The translations under genes were made by a program, and so were the position numbers. A stretch of DNA of 15,716 bases from assembly GCA_902462295.1 (NCBI GenBank), contig CABQAZ010000026.1, forward strand, positions 1-15,716. Reading direction: 5' to 3'. Shown in pieces: positions 1-7,566 of the stretch. Numbering within the stretch: the stretch's first letter is position 1; every line of letters begins with the position of its first letter. Origin of the DNA: an uncultured Clostridium sp. (lineage in GTDB: Bacteria; Bacillota; Clostridia; TANB77; CAG-508). The notes below the pieces were generated by a model. It had not been told where the DNA came from. It ran no database searches and worked only from the letters and a program-made list of their open reading frames with translations.

Positions 1-39
1 AATTATCGTTGTTTTGTAATTTGATAAAAATTTTTTCAT
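1..39 (-). CDS. N-terminal fragment of an unidentified protein (runs off the window)
   Basis: An ATG at 39-37 opens a frame of 13 codons, beginning MKKFLSNYK, that stays open to the window edge. A GAGGT ribosome binding site lies about 8 nt upstream, and a good sigma-A promoter sits about 65 nt upstream (105-133). The Met-Lys-Lys start could be the beginning of a signal peptide or membrane segment, but 13 residues are too few to name a family. The call rests on the start signals rather than on the protein. Confidence 0.5.
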   Translation of the reverse strand, partial: MKKFLSNYKTTII

Positions 40-104
40 AATACTACCTCATTTCTAAAATAAAGGCAACTGAAAATATATTTATATCTTCAGGATTTGT
101 GACT

Positions 105-133
105 ATTATATATAATATTATGCTTTTTGGCAA
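105..133 (-). promoter_or_regulatory. Sigma-A promoter for the gene starting at 39
   Basis: On the minus strand the -35 box is TTGCCA (128-133) and the -10 box is TATAAT (105-110), with an exact 17-nt spacer. Transcription would start near 98, giving a 5' leader of about 60 nt before the ATG at 39. Confidence 0.6.
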
Positions 134-155
134 TAGTTTATGAAATTTTTCTTTA

Positions 156-397
156 TAGGATAATAATTTATTTAAACTTAATACTAATAAATGCTTTAAA
201 TATAAACTTTGAATGAAATTACGAATGTGCATGGAGAAATTTTAGAAATTCTTTGCAATTTTGTGGTAAGAGTTCACGATAGTGGAAAGGACCCACAAAA
301 TAAATTAGAATTTCTTAAATTTCATAATAAACTGAGTAATGAAATGAAAAGTTTATATTTAAAGCATTTATTAGAAAAAAGCAAAATTATTATCCTA
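156..397. repeat. 242-bp imperfect palindrome, possibly a MITE-like element
   Basis: The left arm (156-266) and right arm (292-397) are inverted copies of each other over almost their whole length. A 14-bp exact match lies at the outer ends (156-169 against 384-397). A 27-nt exact match includes 184-207 against 351-374. A 9-bp exact match closes the centre (258-266 against 293-301), around a loop of about 26 nt. Either strand would fold into one long hairpin. The outer ends read TA then GGATAATAATTT, and the inverse with TA at the other end, which is compatible with insertion at a TA dinucleotide as in IS630/Tc1-mariner-type MITEs. No transposase is present. The element occupies nearly all of the gene-free stretch 40-394. 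Confidence 0.65.
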
Positions 398-1348
398 AAC
401 TATTTTTTCTCCTGCATCTAATTTTCTTATCATTTTATAAATTTCTCCATCTTTTTTTGAGAAAACCTTATCTTGAATTCCATCTTCTGTACACAACTTT
501 ACTTTTATATATCCTTTAAATATTTGTGGATGTCTTAAAATCCTAGCACTTTTATTTTCTACTTTTATTTTAGAAAATGCAATATATGAAAACTTCTCAT
601 CTTCATATGCCAACTCTCCTTTTTTTGCCTGTCTATGTATATTACTCCTTGCAATTCTTGTATAAAAAGCACACCAATCATCTTTTTCTATCATACATTT
701 ACCTTGATGACTACAAGGTGCAATAACATATCCACCATCTTTTAATAACTTTTCTCTAATTTTCAATATATTTTTAAATCCATCTGGAGTACCTGGCTCT
801 ATAATTATAAGTATTTTACTTGTCGCATTCCATAATTTTTGTATTGTTTCTTCCCTTTCACTCTCTGGTAACTCATTTATCATATATGATGTTACAACTA
901 TATCTGCTCTTTCTTTAATTTCATCTAATAATATATCATATTTTCTCCATTCAACACCACTTAATTCTGTATTGTCCATAATTTGTTTTCCAATACTTAT
1001 CATACTATTTTCACGTTCAAAACATTTTACTTCATTTAATGATACCAATTCATTTATAGCCCAAGTTGCAGAACCTGTACCTGCACCTATATCTAATAAA
1101 CTTTCTAATTTTTCATTATAATTTTCTAATGTATGTTGAAATGCAGAATACACTGCGCCAAATGTTGCTGGCATTCTTGATATTGCATATGATATTGCTT
1201 CATCTTTTTCTGTTAAAAGTCTTTTTCCTTTACCATCATTATTTCTATATCTTTCACTTATTCTTTGTGCATTTTCAACTATTTTATTTGTTTTATTCTT
1301 ATTTAACAACTTGTCTATTGATTTTTTTAATTCGTCTGGAATATCCAT
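395..1348 (-). CDS. Rsm22-family SAM-dependent methyltransferase (ribosomal small subunit associated)
   Basis: The 317-aa protein has a class I SAM-binding motif (LDIGAGTGSATWA, residues 85-97), an EPGTPDGF segment at 184-191, and the PCSHQGKC...WC cysteine cluster (C212, C218, C226). Together these are typical of the Rsm22 family (PF09243). In mitochondria Rsm22 proteins act in small-subunit assembly and carry a metal or Fe-S site; the bacterial function is not well defined. The start has an AGGAG site 7-8 nt upstream and lies 13 nt after the stop of the DUF6873-like gene, so the two are probably cotranscribed. The stop codon TAG (397-395) coincides with the outer end of the 156-397 palindrome, so the extreme C-terminus may have been set by that element. 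Confidence 0.85.
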   Translation of the reverse strand: MDIPDELKKSIDKLLNKNKTNKIVENAQRISERYRNNDGKGKRLLTEKDEAISYAISRMPATFGAVYSAFQHTLENYNEKLESLLDIGAGTGSATWAINELVSLNEVKCFERENSMISIGKQIMDNTELSGVEWRKYDILLDEIKERADIVVTSYMINELPESEREETIQKLWNATSKILIIIEPGTPDGFKNILKIREKLLKDGGYVIAPCSHQGKCMIEKDDWCAFYTRIARSNIHRQAKKGELAYEDEKFSYIAFSKIKVENKSARILRHPQIFKGYIKVKLCTEDGIQDKVFSKKDGEIYKMIRKLDAGEKIV

Positions 1349-1361
1349 ATATACTCTCCTC

Positions 1362-2063
1362 TCATATTTCTACTATTCCACCATAATCTATTACATCTAA
1401 ATCTTTAAACTCAATAATTTCTAATTCTTTTTTATTTATAAATTTTCTTATTCTTTTATCATTATCAATTTTGTCTAAATCTCCAAAAATTATTATATAA
1501 TTTCCTATTCTAGAAATACAACCACCTATAAAACCTCTTTTATCACTATATCCATTTTGATTTAATAATTTAATATCTAATATATTATTTATAAATAATA
1601 CATCTATTCCATGAGCTAATAATATTTTGTATAATCCTTTATCTGTTACTATCGCTGAATTATCATCTATTACTGCTATAGAACAGTTTGTATATCCTTG
1701 ATTTGTATTTATTAATTCATATTCTTTTTTTATTAATTCCTGTTTTACTACATTATCTGTATATTTAAAATTATGTATTGCTTTTTTCCCTATTGTACAA
1801 ATATTATATTTTATATCAAATGGATATTCTAATCCAATTTCATCTTCTCCTTTTATAAAATTAGGCATTAATTGTATTTTTTCATATTGTGTTGGCTCTA
1901 TAATAATTTTCTCTTCAATTTTACATGTGAATATATCTACATGTGCAGAAATTTCTGAATACACTTTATTATTTTGTTTTAGTTCAATTATCTCATATCC
2001 TAATTCGTTTAATTTATTTTTCTCAATTTCACGCATCCTGCTATCAATAATTAATTTTTTCAT
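1362..2063 (-). CDS. DUF6873-like GME-fold protein, function unknown
   Basis: This 233-aa soluble protein resembles the DUF6873 'GME fold' family, distant relatives of arginine deiminase and amidinotransferase (guanidino-modifying enzymes). Residues consistent with that fold include His41 (SAHVD), Cys127 in GYTNCSIAVIDD, Cys182 in GFIGGCISRIGN and a terminal DYGG (226-229). The repeated small-residue/Cys/acidic segments are typical of the propeller. I infer an enzyme-like fold but no substrate. The start has an AGGTG site upstream. It lies just after the terminator of the 76-aa gene and 13 nt before the Rsm22 gene, so those two probably form a unit. The family call comes from recalled motifs and is moderate. 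Confidence 0.6.
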   Translation of the reverse strand: MKKLIIDSRMREIEKNKLNELGYEIIELKQNNKVYSEISAHVDIFTCKIEEKIIIEPTQYEKIQLMPNFIKGEDEIGLEYPFDIKYNICTIGKKAIHNFKYTDNVVKQELIKKEYELINTNQGYTNCSIAVIDDNSAIVTDKGLYKILLAHGIDVLFINNILDIKLLNQNGYSDKRGFIGGCISRIGNYIIIFGDLDKIDNDKRIRKFINKKELEIIEFKDLDVIDYGGIVEI

Positions 2064-2086
2064 TTATTCACCTACTATTAAATATA

Positions 2087-2119
2087 TAGAAAAAGCTATC
2101 CCTTAACTAAGGGAATAGC
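2087..2119 (-). terminator. Rho-independent terminator of the 76-aa gene
   Basis: The hairpin at 2095-2119 pairs GCTAT with ATAGC and CCCTTA with TAAGGG, with one bulged A. In the minus direction it is followed directly by TTTTTCT (2094-2087). It closes the transcript of the small membrane protein and separates it from the DUF6873-like gene. Confidence 0.8.
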
Positions 2120-2140
2120 CATGTATTACCAAAATACCTC

Positions 2141-2371
2141 TCATTTTTCAAGGAAGATCATTTTTCCTATCTCCCACATCGGATAGACAAGACTCATTAG
2201 CATTGGAAATCCTCCAAATATCTTGAGTAATTCTATCCAAATTTTTCCTCCATGGGAGTTTACTATGTTCATGATAGCTTTTATAAATAAAAGCCATCCT
2301 CCTACATAGAGCCCTAAAAAAAGAGCCACTCCCATAATAACTGCTCCCAGTATCCGCTGTCTTTTTTTCAT
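2141..2371 (-). CDS. Small two-helix membrane protein, unknown function
   Basis: The protein is 76 aa with a basic N-terminus (MKKRQR), a hydrophobic segment at about residues 8-35, a short polar stretch, and a second hydrophobic segment at about 48-72. I do not recognise a family. It has its own sigma-A promoter, an AAAGGAAG ribosome binding site and a strong terminator, so it is a self-contained transcription unit between the flavoprotein gene and the DUF6873-like gene. Its codons are visibly richer in G+C than those of its neighbours, which suggests a separately acquired cassette. It could be a regulator, an immunity-type protein or a toxin-like peptide; nothing in the sequence decides between these. 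Confidence 0.7.
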   Translation of the reverse strand: MKKRQRILGAVIMGVALFLGLYVGGWLLFIKAIMNIVNSHGGKIWIELLKIFGGFPMLMSLVYPMWEIGKMIFLEK

Positions 2372-2417
2372 AATAATCTTCCTTTCTATTTTGGATTTTA
2401 TATTTGGTTACATATTT

Positions 2418-2446
2418 ATTTTATCAAATTTCCTCCATAAAGTCAA
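2418..2446 (-). promoter_or_regulatory. Sigma-A promoter of the 76-aa gene
   Basis: On the minus strand TTGACT (2446-2441) and TAAAAT (2423-2418) are separated by exactly 17 nt. The start would be near 2411, about 40 nt before the ATG at 2371. Confidence 0.6.
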
Positions 2447-2495
2447 CATATTACATAGTCTCTACTTAATGTTAGTACTGGAAATAATGTTTTTT

Positions 2496-4058
2496 TTAAT
2501 TATCCTGTAACATCTTAATTGCACATCTCATTCCATCTATTGAAGCAGTCATAATACCTCCTGCATATCCAGCCCCCTCTCCGCAAGGGTACAATCCCTG
2601 TACATTTGTAGAATTTAAACTATCTTTATCTCTTGTAATCTGAACTGGTGAAGAACTTCTTGTTTCTACTCCTGTTAATATTGCATCTTTATCTGCAAAT
2701 CCATGTAATTTTTTATCTAATTCTACTATAGCTTCTTTCATTGTTTCAGATACAAATTTAGGTAAAATTTTATTCAAATTAGTCATAGTCACACCTGGCA
2801 TATATGTTGGTTTTACTTTTCCTAATTTAAGTGTTTCTCTATCCTGTAAAAAATCTTCAACTCTTTGAATCGGTGCATTATAATTTCCTCCCCCTAATTC
2901 AAATGCTCTTTTCTCTAATCTTTCTTGAAAATACATTCCATCAAGTGGTGAATTTTTATAATAATCCTCAACTGTTACATTTACAAGTAATGCACTATTA
3001 GCGTTTTCTCCATCTCTTAAAAAATTACTCATTCCATTTGTTACTATTGAATATTTTTCTGAATTTGATGCCATTACCTGTCCACCTGGACACATACAAA
3101 ATGTATAACATGTTCTTCCATTTTTTGCATGATACACTAATTTATAATCTGCTGATGGTAACTTTAAATGTGTATTTTCTCCATATTGTGAAAAATTTAT
3201 TTCTTTTTGTAAATGTTCTATTCTTGTTCCTATTGCAAAATTCTTAGGATGTATTTCTACCCCAATATTGTACAGTTTTTCAAATGTATCTCTTGCACTA
3301 TGCCCTATAGCGAGAATTACTGTATCTGTTTCTATTCTTTTGGAACATATTACAGCTTTTATTTTTCCATCTTCTATTTCAAAATCATTTACCTTTTCAT
3401 TAAATAAAACCTGTCCACCTTTTGAAATTATATATTCTCTAATATTTTTCACAATATTTCTTAAATTATCTGTCCCAATATGAGGCTTAGCTGTATATAG
3501 AATTTCTTTAGGAGCTCCAAAGTGTACAAATTCTTCTAATACTTTTCTTGAATATATATTCGAAGAATTTCCGGTATTCAATTTACCATCTGAAAATGTT
3601 CCTGCTCCTCCTTCTCCAAATTGAATATTTGAATTTTCATCAAATTTTCTTTTTTTAATAAATTCTTCTACATCTCTAATTCTTTCTTCTACTCTTTTTC
3701 CACGTTCTAATATAATTGGTTTTATTCCATTATCAACTAATATCAATCCAGCAAATAAGCCAGCTGGACCAGCACCAACAATTACTGGATTATATTTACT
3801 TTTTCTTGATACTTTAATCTCTGGAAATTTTAATTCATCTATTTCTTCATACTTTTTCTCATTCTTTTTATTTTTTAATTCTATATCTATTATATAATTA
3901 TAGAAAATGTCTTCTTTTTTTCTTGCATCTATTGATTTTTTATAAATACACCATCTTTTTACATCTTCTTGTTTTATATTATTTTTTGCTATTGCTTTTT
4001 TTAATATTTCTTCATCATTTAAATCTTCTTTTATTTTTATATTTCTTAATCTTATCAT
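2496..4058 (-). CDS. COG2509-type FAD/NAD(P)-binding oxidoreductase
   Basis: The 520-aa flavoprotein has an N-terminal basic domain of about 85 residues, followed by the dinucleotide-binding motif VGAGPAGLFAG (94-104) ending in the acidic ILERG (116-120). A GEGGAGTFSDGKLNTG segment (148-163) and a C-terminal GLYPCGEGAGYAGGIM block, where FAD is bound, follow. This matches the 'uncharacterised FAD-dependent dehydrogenase' family COG2509, whose substrate is unknown. It starts 26 nt after the stop of the acyltransferase gene with an AAAGAG site, so it is the likely last gene of the glycosyltransferase/acyltransferase operon. A link to lipid or glycolipid metabolism is only suggested by this context. 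Confidence 0.85.
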   Translation of the reverse strand: MIRLRNIKIKEDLNDEEILKKAIAKNNIKQEDVKRWCIYKKSIDARKKEDIFYNYIIDIELKNKKNEKKYEEIDELKFPEIKVSRKSKYNPVIVGAGPAGLFAGLILVDNGIKPIILERGKRVEERIRDVEEFIKKRKFDENSNIQFGEGGAGTFSDGKLNTGNSSNIYSRKVLEEFVHFGAPKEILYTAKPHIGTDNLRNIVKNIREYIISKGGQVLFNEKVNDFEIEDGKIKAVICSKRIETDTVILAIGHSARDTFEKLYNIGVEIHPKNFAIGTRIEHLQKEINFSQYGENTHLKLPSADYKLVYHAKNGRTCYTFCMCPGGQVMASNSEKYSIVTNGMSNFLRDGENANSALLVNVTVEDYYKNSPLDGMYFQERLEKRAFELGGGNYNAPIQRVEDFLQDRETLKLGKVKPTYMPGVTMTNLNKILPKFVSETMKEAIVELDKKLHGFADKDAILTGVETRSSSPVQITRDKDSLNSTNVQGLYPCGEGAGYAGGIMTASIDGMRCAIKMLQDN

Positions 4059-4083
4059 AAATAATCTCTTTTCTTTTTATCTA

Positions 4084-4863
4084 TTATTCCTTTAATTTAT
4101 ATTTAATAACTTCAATATTACTATTTTTACTCCTATTAGTCATACAATTATATACTTGATTACGCAAATCTATTTTTTGTTCCTGCAAACTTAAAGAAGT
4201 ATTAGGAAAAAAAGGTCCATCAATATATGTTACCATTTTAACCTTGTTTTTATTTTTTCCATAACTCTGATATGTATTTGTCATACAGAATGTTGGTTTA
4301 TTATATTGAATAGGATATTTAAATGACACAGCTTTGAATGGTCTTATTTTAGTATAATATGGCCATATATGTGCTTCTGGATATATAGTAATAGGATGAC
4401 CTTTGTCTATATGTGTTTCAATGGCGTTTATAAAATTCTTCATTCCATTTTTATTATTTGGAATTGGTATAGCTCCTAATAACTGAATGCTATTTCCTAA
4501 AATCTTCATAGAAACATTTTCTGGATTTACTATAAAATGATTTCTTTGAGGATATATTGGAAGACTTGGAATAAACACATCAGCAAAAACTTGTGTATGA
4601 TTTACATATACAAAATAAGAATCTTTTTTATATGGCTTTAATTTTTCTTTTCCTATATATTTTATTTTTAATTTAAATTTACCATATATAAACTTAATTG
4701 GCATACTTAAAATATTTTGTAATAAAAAAGAACAAAAATCCCACAAAGGATTTTTATGGATATATTTATAGTTCTCATCTATAATCCTTGGTGTGATTTC
4801 TGCTCCCGAAAATTCGTCATTTAATTCATCTTTATAATAATAAATTTTTTTAGATTTCTTCAT
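4084..4863 (-). CDS. PlsC-like lysophospholipid acyltransferase family protein
   Basis: The 259-aa protein has the outline of the glycerolipid acyltransferase family: an NHTQVFAD block (about residues 88-95) in the place of the catalytic NHX4D motif, and YPEAHIWP in the place of the glycerol-phosphate-binding F/YPEG motif. The histidine and aspartate are separated by five residues instead of the usual four. That may be a subfamily feature or a weakened active site. A hydrophobic stretch around residues 42-58 could anchor it to the membrane. The start overlaps the end of the GT8-PlsC fusion gene by 14 nt, which indicates translational coupling. The likely role is acylation of a lipid intermediate, perhaps the product of the preceding enzymes (inference). 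Confidence 0.7.
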   Translation of the reverse strand: MKKSKKIYYYKDELNDEFSGAEITPRIIDENYKYIHKNPLWDFCSFLLQNILSMPIKFIYGKFKLKIKYIGKEKLKPYKKDSYFVYVNHTQVFADVFIPSLPIYPQRNHFIVNPENVSMKILGNSIQLLGAIPIPNNKNGMKNFINAIETHIDKGHPITIYPEAHIWPYYTKIRPFKAVSFKYPIQYNKPTFCMTNTYQSYGKNKNKVKMVTYIDGPFFPNTSLSLQEQKIDLRNQVYNCMTNRSKNSNIEVIKYKLKE

Positions 4864-6652
4864 TTACTTCCTCTTTTATTGTTGTATATTCTAGTGGAAT
4901 TCCATAAAATTCTTCATATATATTTTTCCAAACTTGGAAATTTTTGTTTTTCATTTCCTCTACATTTTCTTTTTCTGATAATGTTACATCTGGATAAATT
5001 GGTTTTTCTATATGAACATAATATTCTTTTATAGGAAATCCATCTTCACCAATAATACTACTATCTTTCATTGTTATAAATATTGGTATTACTGGTACAT
5101 TACTTCTTGTAGCTATTTTATATGCTCCATTTTTTAGTGGTTTTGGTTTCTCGTAATTCCACCATAAACTTTGCTCTGGATATATTAATATAAAATCTCC
5201 TCTTTTTAAAATTGTATCAGCTGCTTTCATAAATTTTATCATTGTCCTTGTATTTGAGCTTAATGGTAATGTATCCGCATTTCTAAATAAAAATCCATAA
5301 AATCCAGGAAAATTCGTATAATTTCCCTCTCTTATTACTTTATATAATTTTTTCTTTTTCCTTTGTCCAGATAATGAAAATATTTCTTCTATTGTAAAAG
5401 AGTCAAATGGATTAAAATGATTACATGTAATTAATGCTCCTTTGGTCATTTCACTTAAATTCTCTAAGCCCTCTACATCTTTTATAATTAATTTATTATC
5501 TTTTATTATTGCTTCTAAAAATTTTTCACCTAATTTGTTAGCAAATTTATTTTTCAATCTATTAGTTCTTTTTGTTTTTAAATAGTCAACATTTTCAGGT
5601 CTTAATTCTACTGTTGGTGGGTCATTTTCTGCGTCAACATCAAATCTTCCCTCTTTTTCTAATTGCTTTATCTTTTCTAATATTTCGATTCTTTCTTGTG
5701 ATTTTTCTGTTACTTGTACGTTTCTATAAATTCTGTCATCTCCAACACAATTTGATTCTTTTTTAGCAAGTTCTCTTAATGCAATATCTGCATCTCTATC
5801 TTTATATTTCATTTCATCTGTAAATTCCTCTTTTATTTTGTTTATTACATCATAATATTCTGTTTCTTTTGCTAATTCCCAAAAATATTTTCCAAATCTT
5901 ATATCATCATAATGCCATGGTTTGTATTGATAATTATAATGTATCAATTTAATGTCTTCTTCTTTCATGTCATCACTAGCTGTTGGCATTAAATTCCAAG
6001 CTGTTTCTATAAGTTTTACTCTACCTTTACATATTCTATTTAGATAATCTTGATCTTGAATTACAGAAAATTTTATGTTTTCTAGTAAATATAAAAATTT
6101 TTCTTGAAATTGAAATTTTCTAAGTTCATCAAGATTCATAATTAACATTCCTGCATTAAAATATGTTTTATAACTTGCTACTCCTACTACTTTTTCAACA
6201 TATTCCTGAAACACTTCATTTTTTTGAATTATATCATCAGGAACTGCCCCTAACAGATTATCTCCAATATCTATATTATATAATTCTGCTATATCGCTTA
6301 ATAAAACTATATCACTATCTAAATATATTGCCTTATTATATTGTGGGTATAGATTTGAAATAAATAGTCTAAAATATGTTGTCATTGAAAAATAATCTCT
6401 TGTATATAATTTTCCTTTTATTTTTTCAATATAATAATTTAAATCTACATATTCTATGTTTATATTTTCTTTTGTATATTTATTAATTTTTTCTTTACTT
6501 TCTTCGCTTAAATTTGTGTATAACACTTTTATTACATAATAATATTCTTGTGATGAATTTTTTACCAATGATTGTAATGTTACAGCTAAAAATGGTACAT
6601 ATTGCTCATCAACTGCAAAGAAAATTGGTATTATTTCTTTATATTTTTCCAT
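4850..6652 (-). CDS. Bifunctional GT8 glycosyltransferase / PlsC-type acyltransferase fusion
   Basis: Two enzyme domains lie in one 600-aa chain. Residues 1 to about 275 are a GT8 glycosyltransferase, with the metal-binding DSD (112-114), NAGML (167-170 region), QDQDYLN (199-205) and LIHYNYQYKPWHY (236-248). After a charged, partly coiled linker (about 280-345) comes an acyltransferase domain with the canonical NHFNPFD catalytic motif (411-417) and YPEQSLWW (491-498). The stop of the upstream GT8 gene directly abuts this ATG, and an AGAGGAAG site precedes it. The pairing suggests that sugar transfer and acylation act on the same membrane lipid, for example glycolipid or teichoic-lipid anchor synthesis; this is inference. 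Both active-site motifs look intact. Confidence 0.85.
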   Translation of the reverse strand: MEKYKEIIPIFFAVDEQYVPFLAVTLQSLVKNSSQEYYYVIKVLYTNLSEESKEKINKYTKENINIEYVDLNYYIEKIKGKLYTRDYFSMTTYFRLFISNLYPQYNKAIYLDSDIVLLSDIAELYNIDIGDNLLGAVPDDIIQKNEVFQEYVEKVVGVASYKTYFNAGMLIMNLDELRKFQFQEKFLYLLENIKFSVIQDQDYLNRICKGRVKLIETAWNLMPTASDDMKEEDIKLIHYNYQYKPWHYDDIRFGKYFWELAKETEYYDVINKIKEEFTDEMKYKDRDADIALRELAKKESNCVGDDRIYRNVQVTEKSQERIEILEKIKQLEKEGRFDVDAENDPPTVELRPENVDYLKTKRTNRLKNKFANKLGEKFLEAIIKDNKLIIKDVEGLENLSEMTKGALITCNHFNPFDSFTIEEIFSLSGQRKKKKLYKVIREGNYTNFPGFYGFLFRNADTLPLSSNTRTMIKFMKAADTILKRGDFILIYPEQSLWWNYEKPKPLKNGAYKIATRSNVPVIPIFITMKDSSIIGEDGFPIKEYYVHIEKPIYPDVTLSEKENVEEMKNKNFQVWKNIYEEFYGIPLEYTTIKEEVNEEI

Positions 6653-7492
6653 CTAAACTTCCTCTTTCATTTTGGTATTATATTCTTCTTTTAATTTCAT
6701 ATATTCTTCTAAGTCTTTATCAAAATAATAACATTTTAAAACTTCATGAACCTCTTTTATGTTCCATTGTTTAAAATTTTCTGTATGTGGATATGGCAAA
6801 AACATTAATCTTTTACAAAAGTGACAAATTATTGTATCTTTTTTATTAAATTTTGATTGTTCATTATATATTCTTGGTAAAATCTTTTTTTTGGTTGTTG
6901 ACCAATATATTGCATCTTGGTCAGCAAATAGCATTTTCTTTGTTTTTATTCTTTCTCTTGCTTTTTCTAAAAGTCCTGTTTCTTTTATCTTTTTCATGTT
7001 TAATAGTAACATTCCTGCATTTATATAGTCTGGTCGTATTAACCAACAACCATATTTTTCTTTTACTGCTCCATATTCATAATCTGTAATATCTATGTTA
7101 TATAACTTAGATATATCACCACCTGCCATCATGTCTATATCTAAATATAATAATTTTTCTGGCATTTCTGGTATTAAATCTGCTAATAATCTCAATAACG
7201 TATATGGTGTACAATATGCTCCCTCATTCAAACAGTTTTTAAATTCTTCTTCATAAATCTTTGTAACATCTATTTTTGTTACCTTGTTTTTCGGATTTTT
7301 TCTTTTTATTACTTCTTCTAAAAATTCTATTTGTTCGTCTTTTATTGCTGTATATTCTGGTTTTATTCTAGTTAATTCTGCAGTAAATATATAACAATTA
7401 ATTGTTTCTTTTGTTCTATTTGTTATTGATATTAATTCTGTTAATGCCCCATCAAATACTTTTTCATTTCCACATAATAATAAATTTATCAT
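6653..7492 (-). CDS. GT8 family glycosyltransferase
   Basis: The 279-aa protein has the GT8 signature of LYLDIDMM with the DXD motif DID (118-120), YINAGMLLLN (156-165), DQDAIYW (191-197) and a late ICHFCKR histidine block (222-228). GT8 enzymes transfer glucose or galactose from UDP-sugars with retention of configuration. The gene is first in an apparent four-gene operon (GT8, GT8-PlsC, PlsC, flavoprotein), with a promoter at 7532-7560 and an AGAGGAA ribosome binding site. Its stop touches the next start with no gap. The acceptor is not identifiable from sequence, but a lipid-linked acceptor fits the neighbours. Confidence 0.85.
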   Translation of the reverse strand: MINLLLCGNEKVFDGALTELISITNRTKETINCYIFTAELTRIKPEYTAIKDEQIEFLEEVIKRKNPKNKVTKIDVTKIYEEEFKNCLNEGAYCTPYTLLRLLADLIPEMPEKLLYLDIDMMAGGDISKLYNIDITDYEYGAVKEKYGCWLIRPDYINAGMLLLNMKKIKETGLLEKARERIKTKKMLFADQDAIYWSTTKKKILPRIYNEQSKFNKKDTIICHFCKRLMFLPYPHTENFKQWNIKEVHEVLKCYYFDKDLEEYMKLKEEYNTKMKEEV

Positions 7493-7531
7493 TTTTTCCT
7501 CTTTATATTGTTTATTTATTTCATATTATTT

Positions 7532-7560
7532 ATCATACCATTTTATTTAATTTTTATCAA
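7532..7560 (-). promoter_or_regulatory. Sigma-A promoter of the GT8/acyltransferase operon
   Basis: On the minus strand TTGATA (7560-7555) and TATGAT (7537-7532) have a 17-nt spacer. The gap to the ATG at 7492 allows a leader of about 33 nt. Confidence 0.55.
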
Positions 7561-7566
7561 GTTTTT

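Noticed and set aside
44..232. 62-codon minus-strand frame in the left arm of the palindrome
   Set aside because: It has no ribosome binding site, overlaps the promoter of the gene starting at 39, and arises from palindrome sequence.
209..421. 70-codon plus-strand frame beginning with TTG
   Set aside because: It has no ribosome binding site and lies almost wholly within the palindrome. The same peptide segment (SLYLKHLL) appears in both arms on opposite strands because of the inverted repeat.
2447..2495. Terminator after the flavoprotein gene
   Set aside because: Only weak pairing is visible, with no GC-containing stem followed by a T-run in the minus direction.
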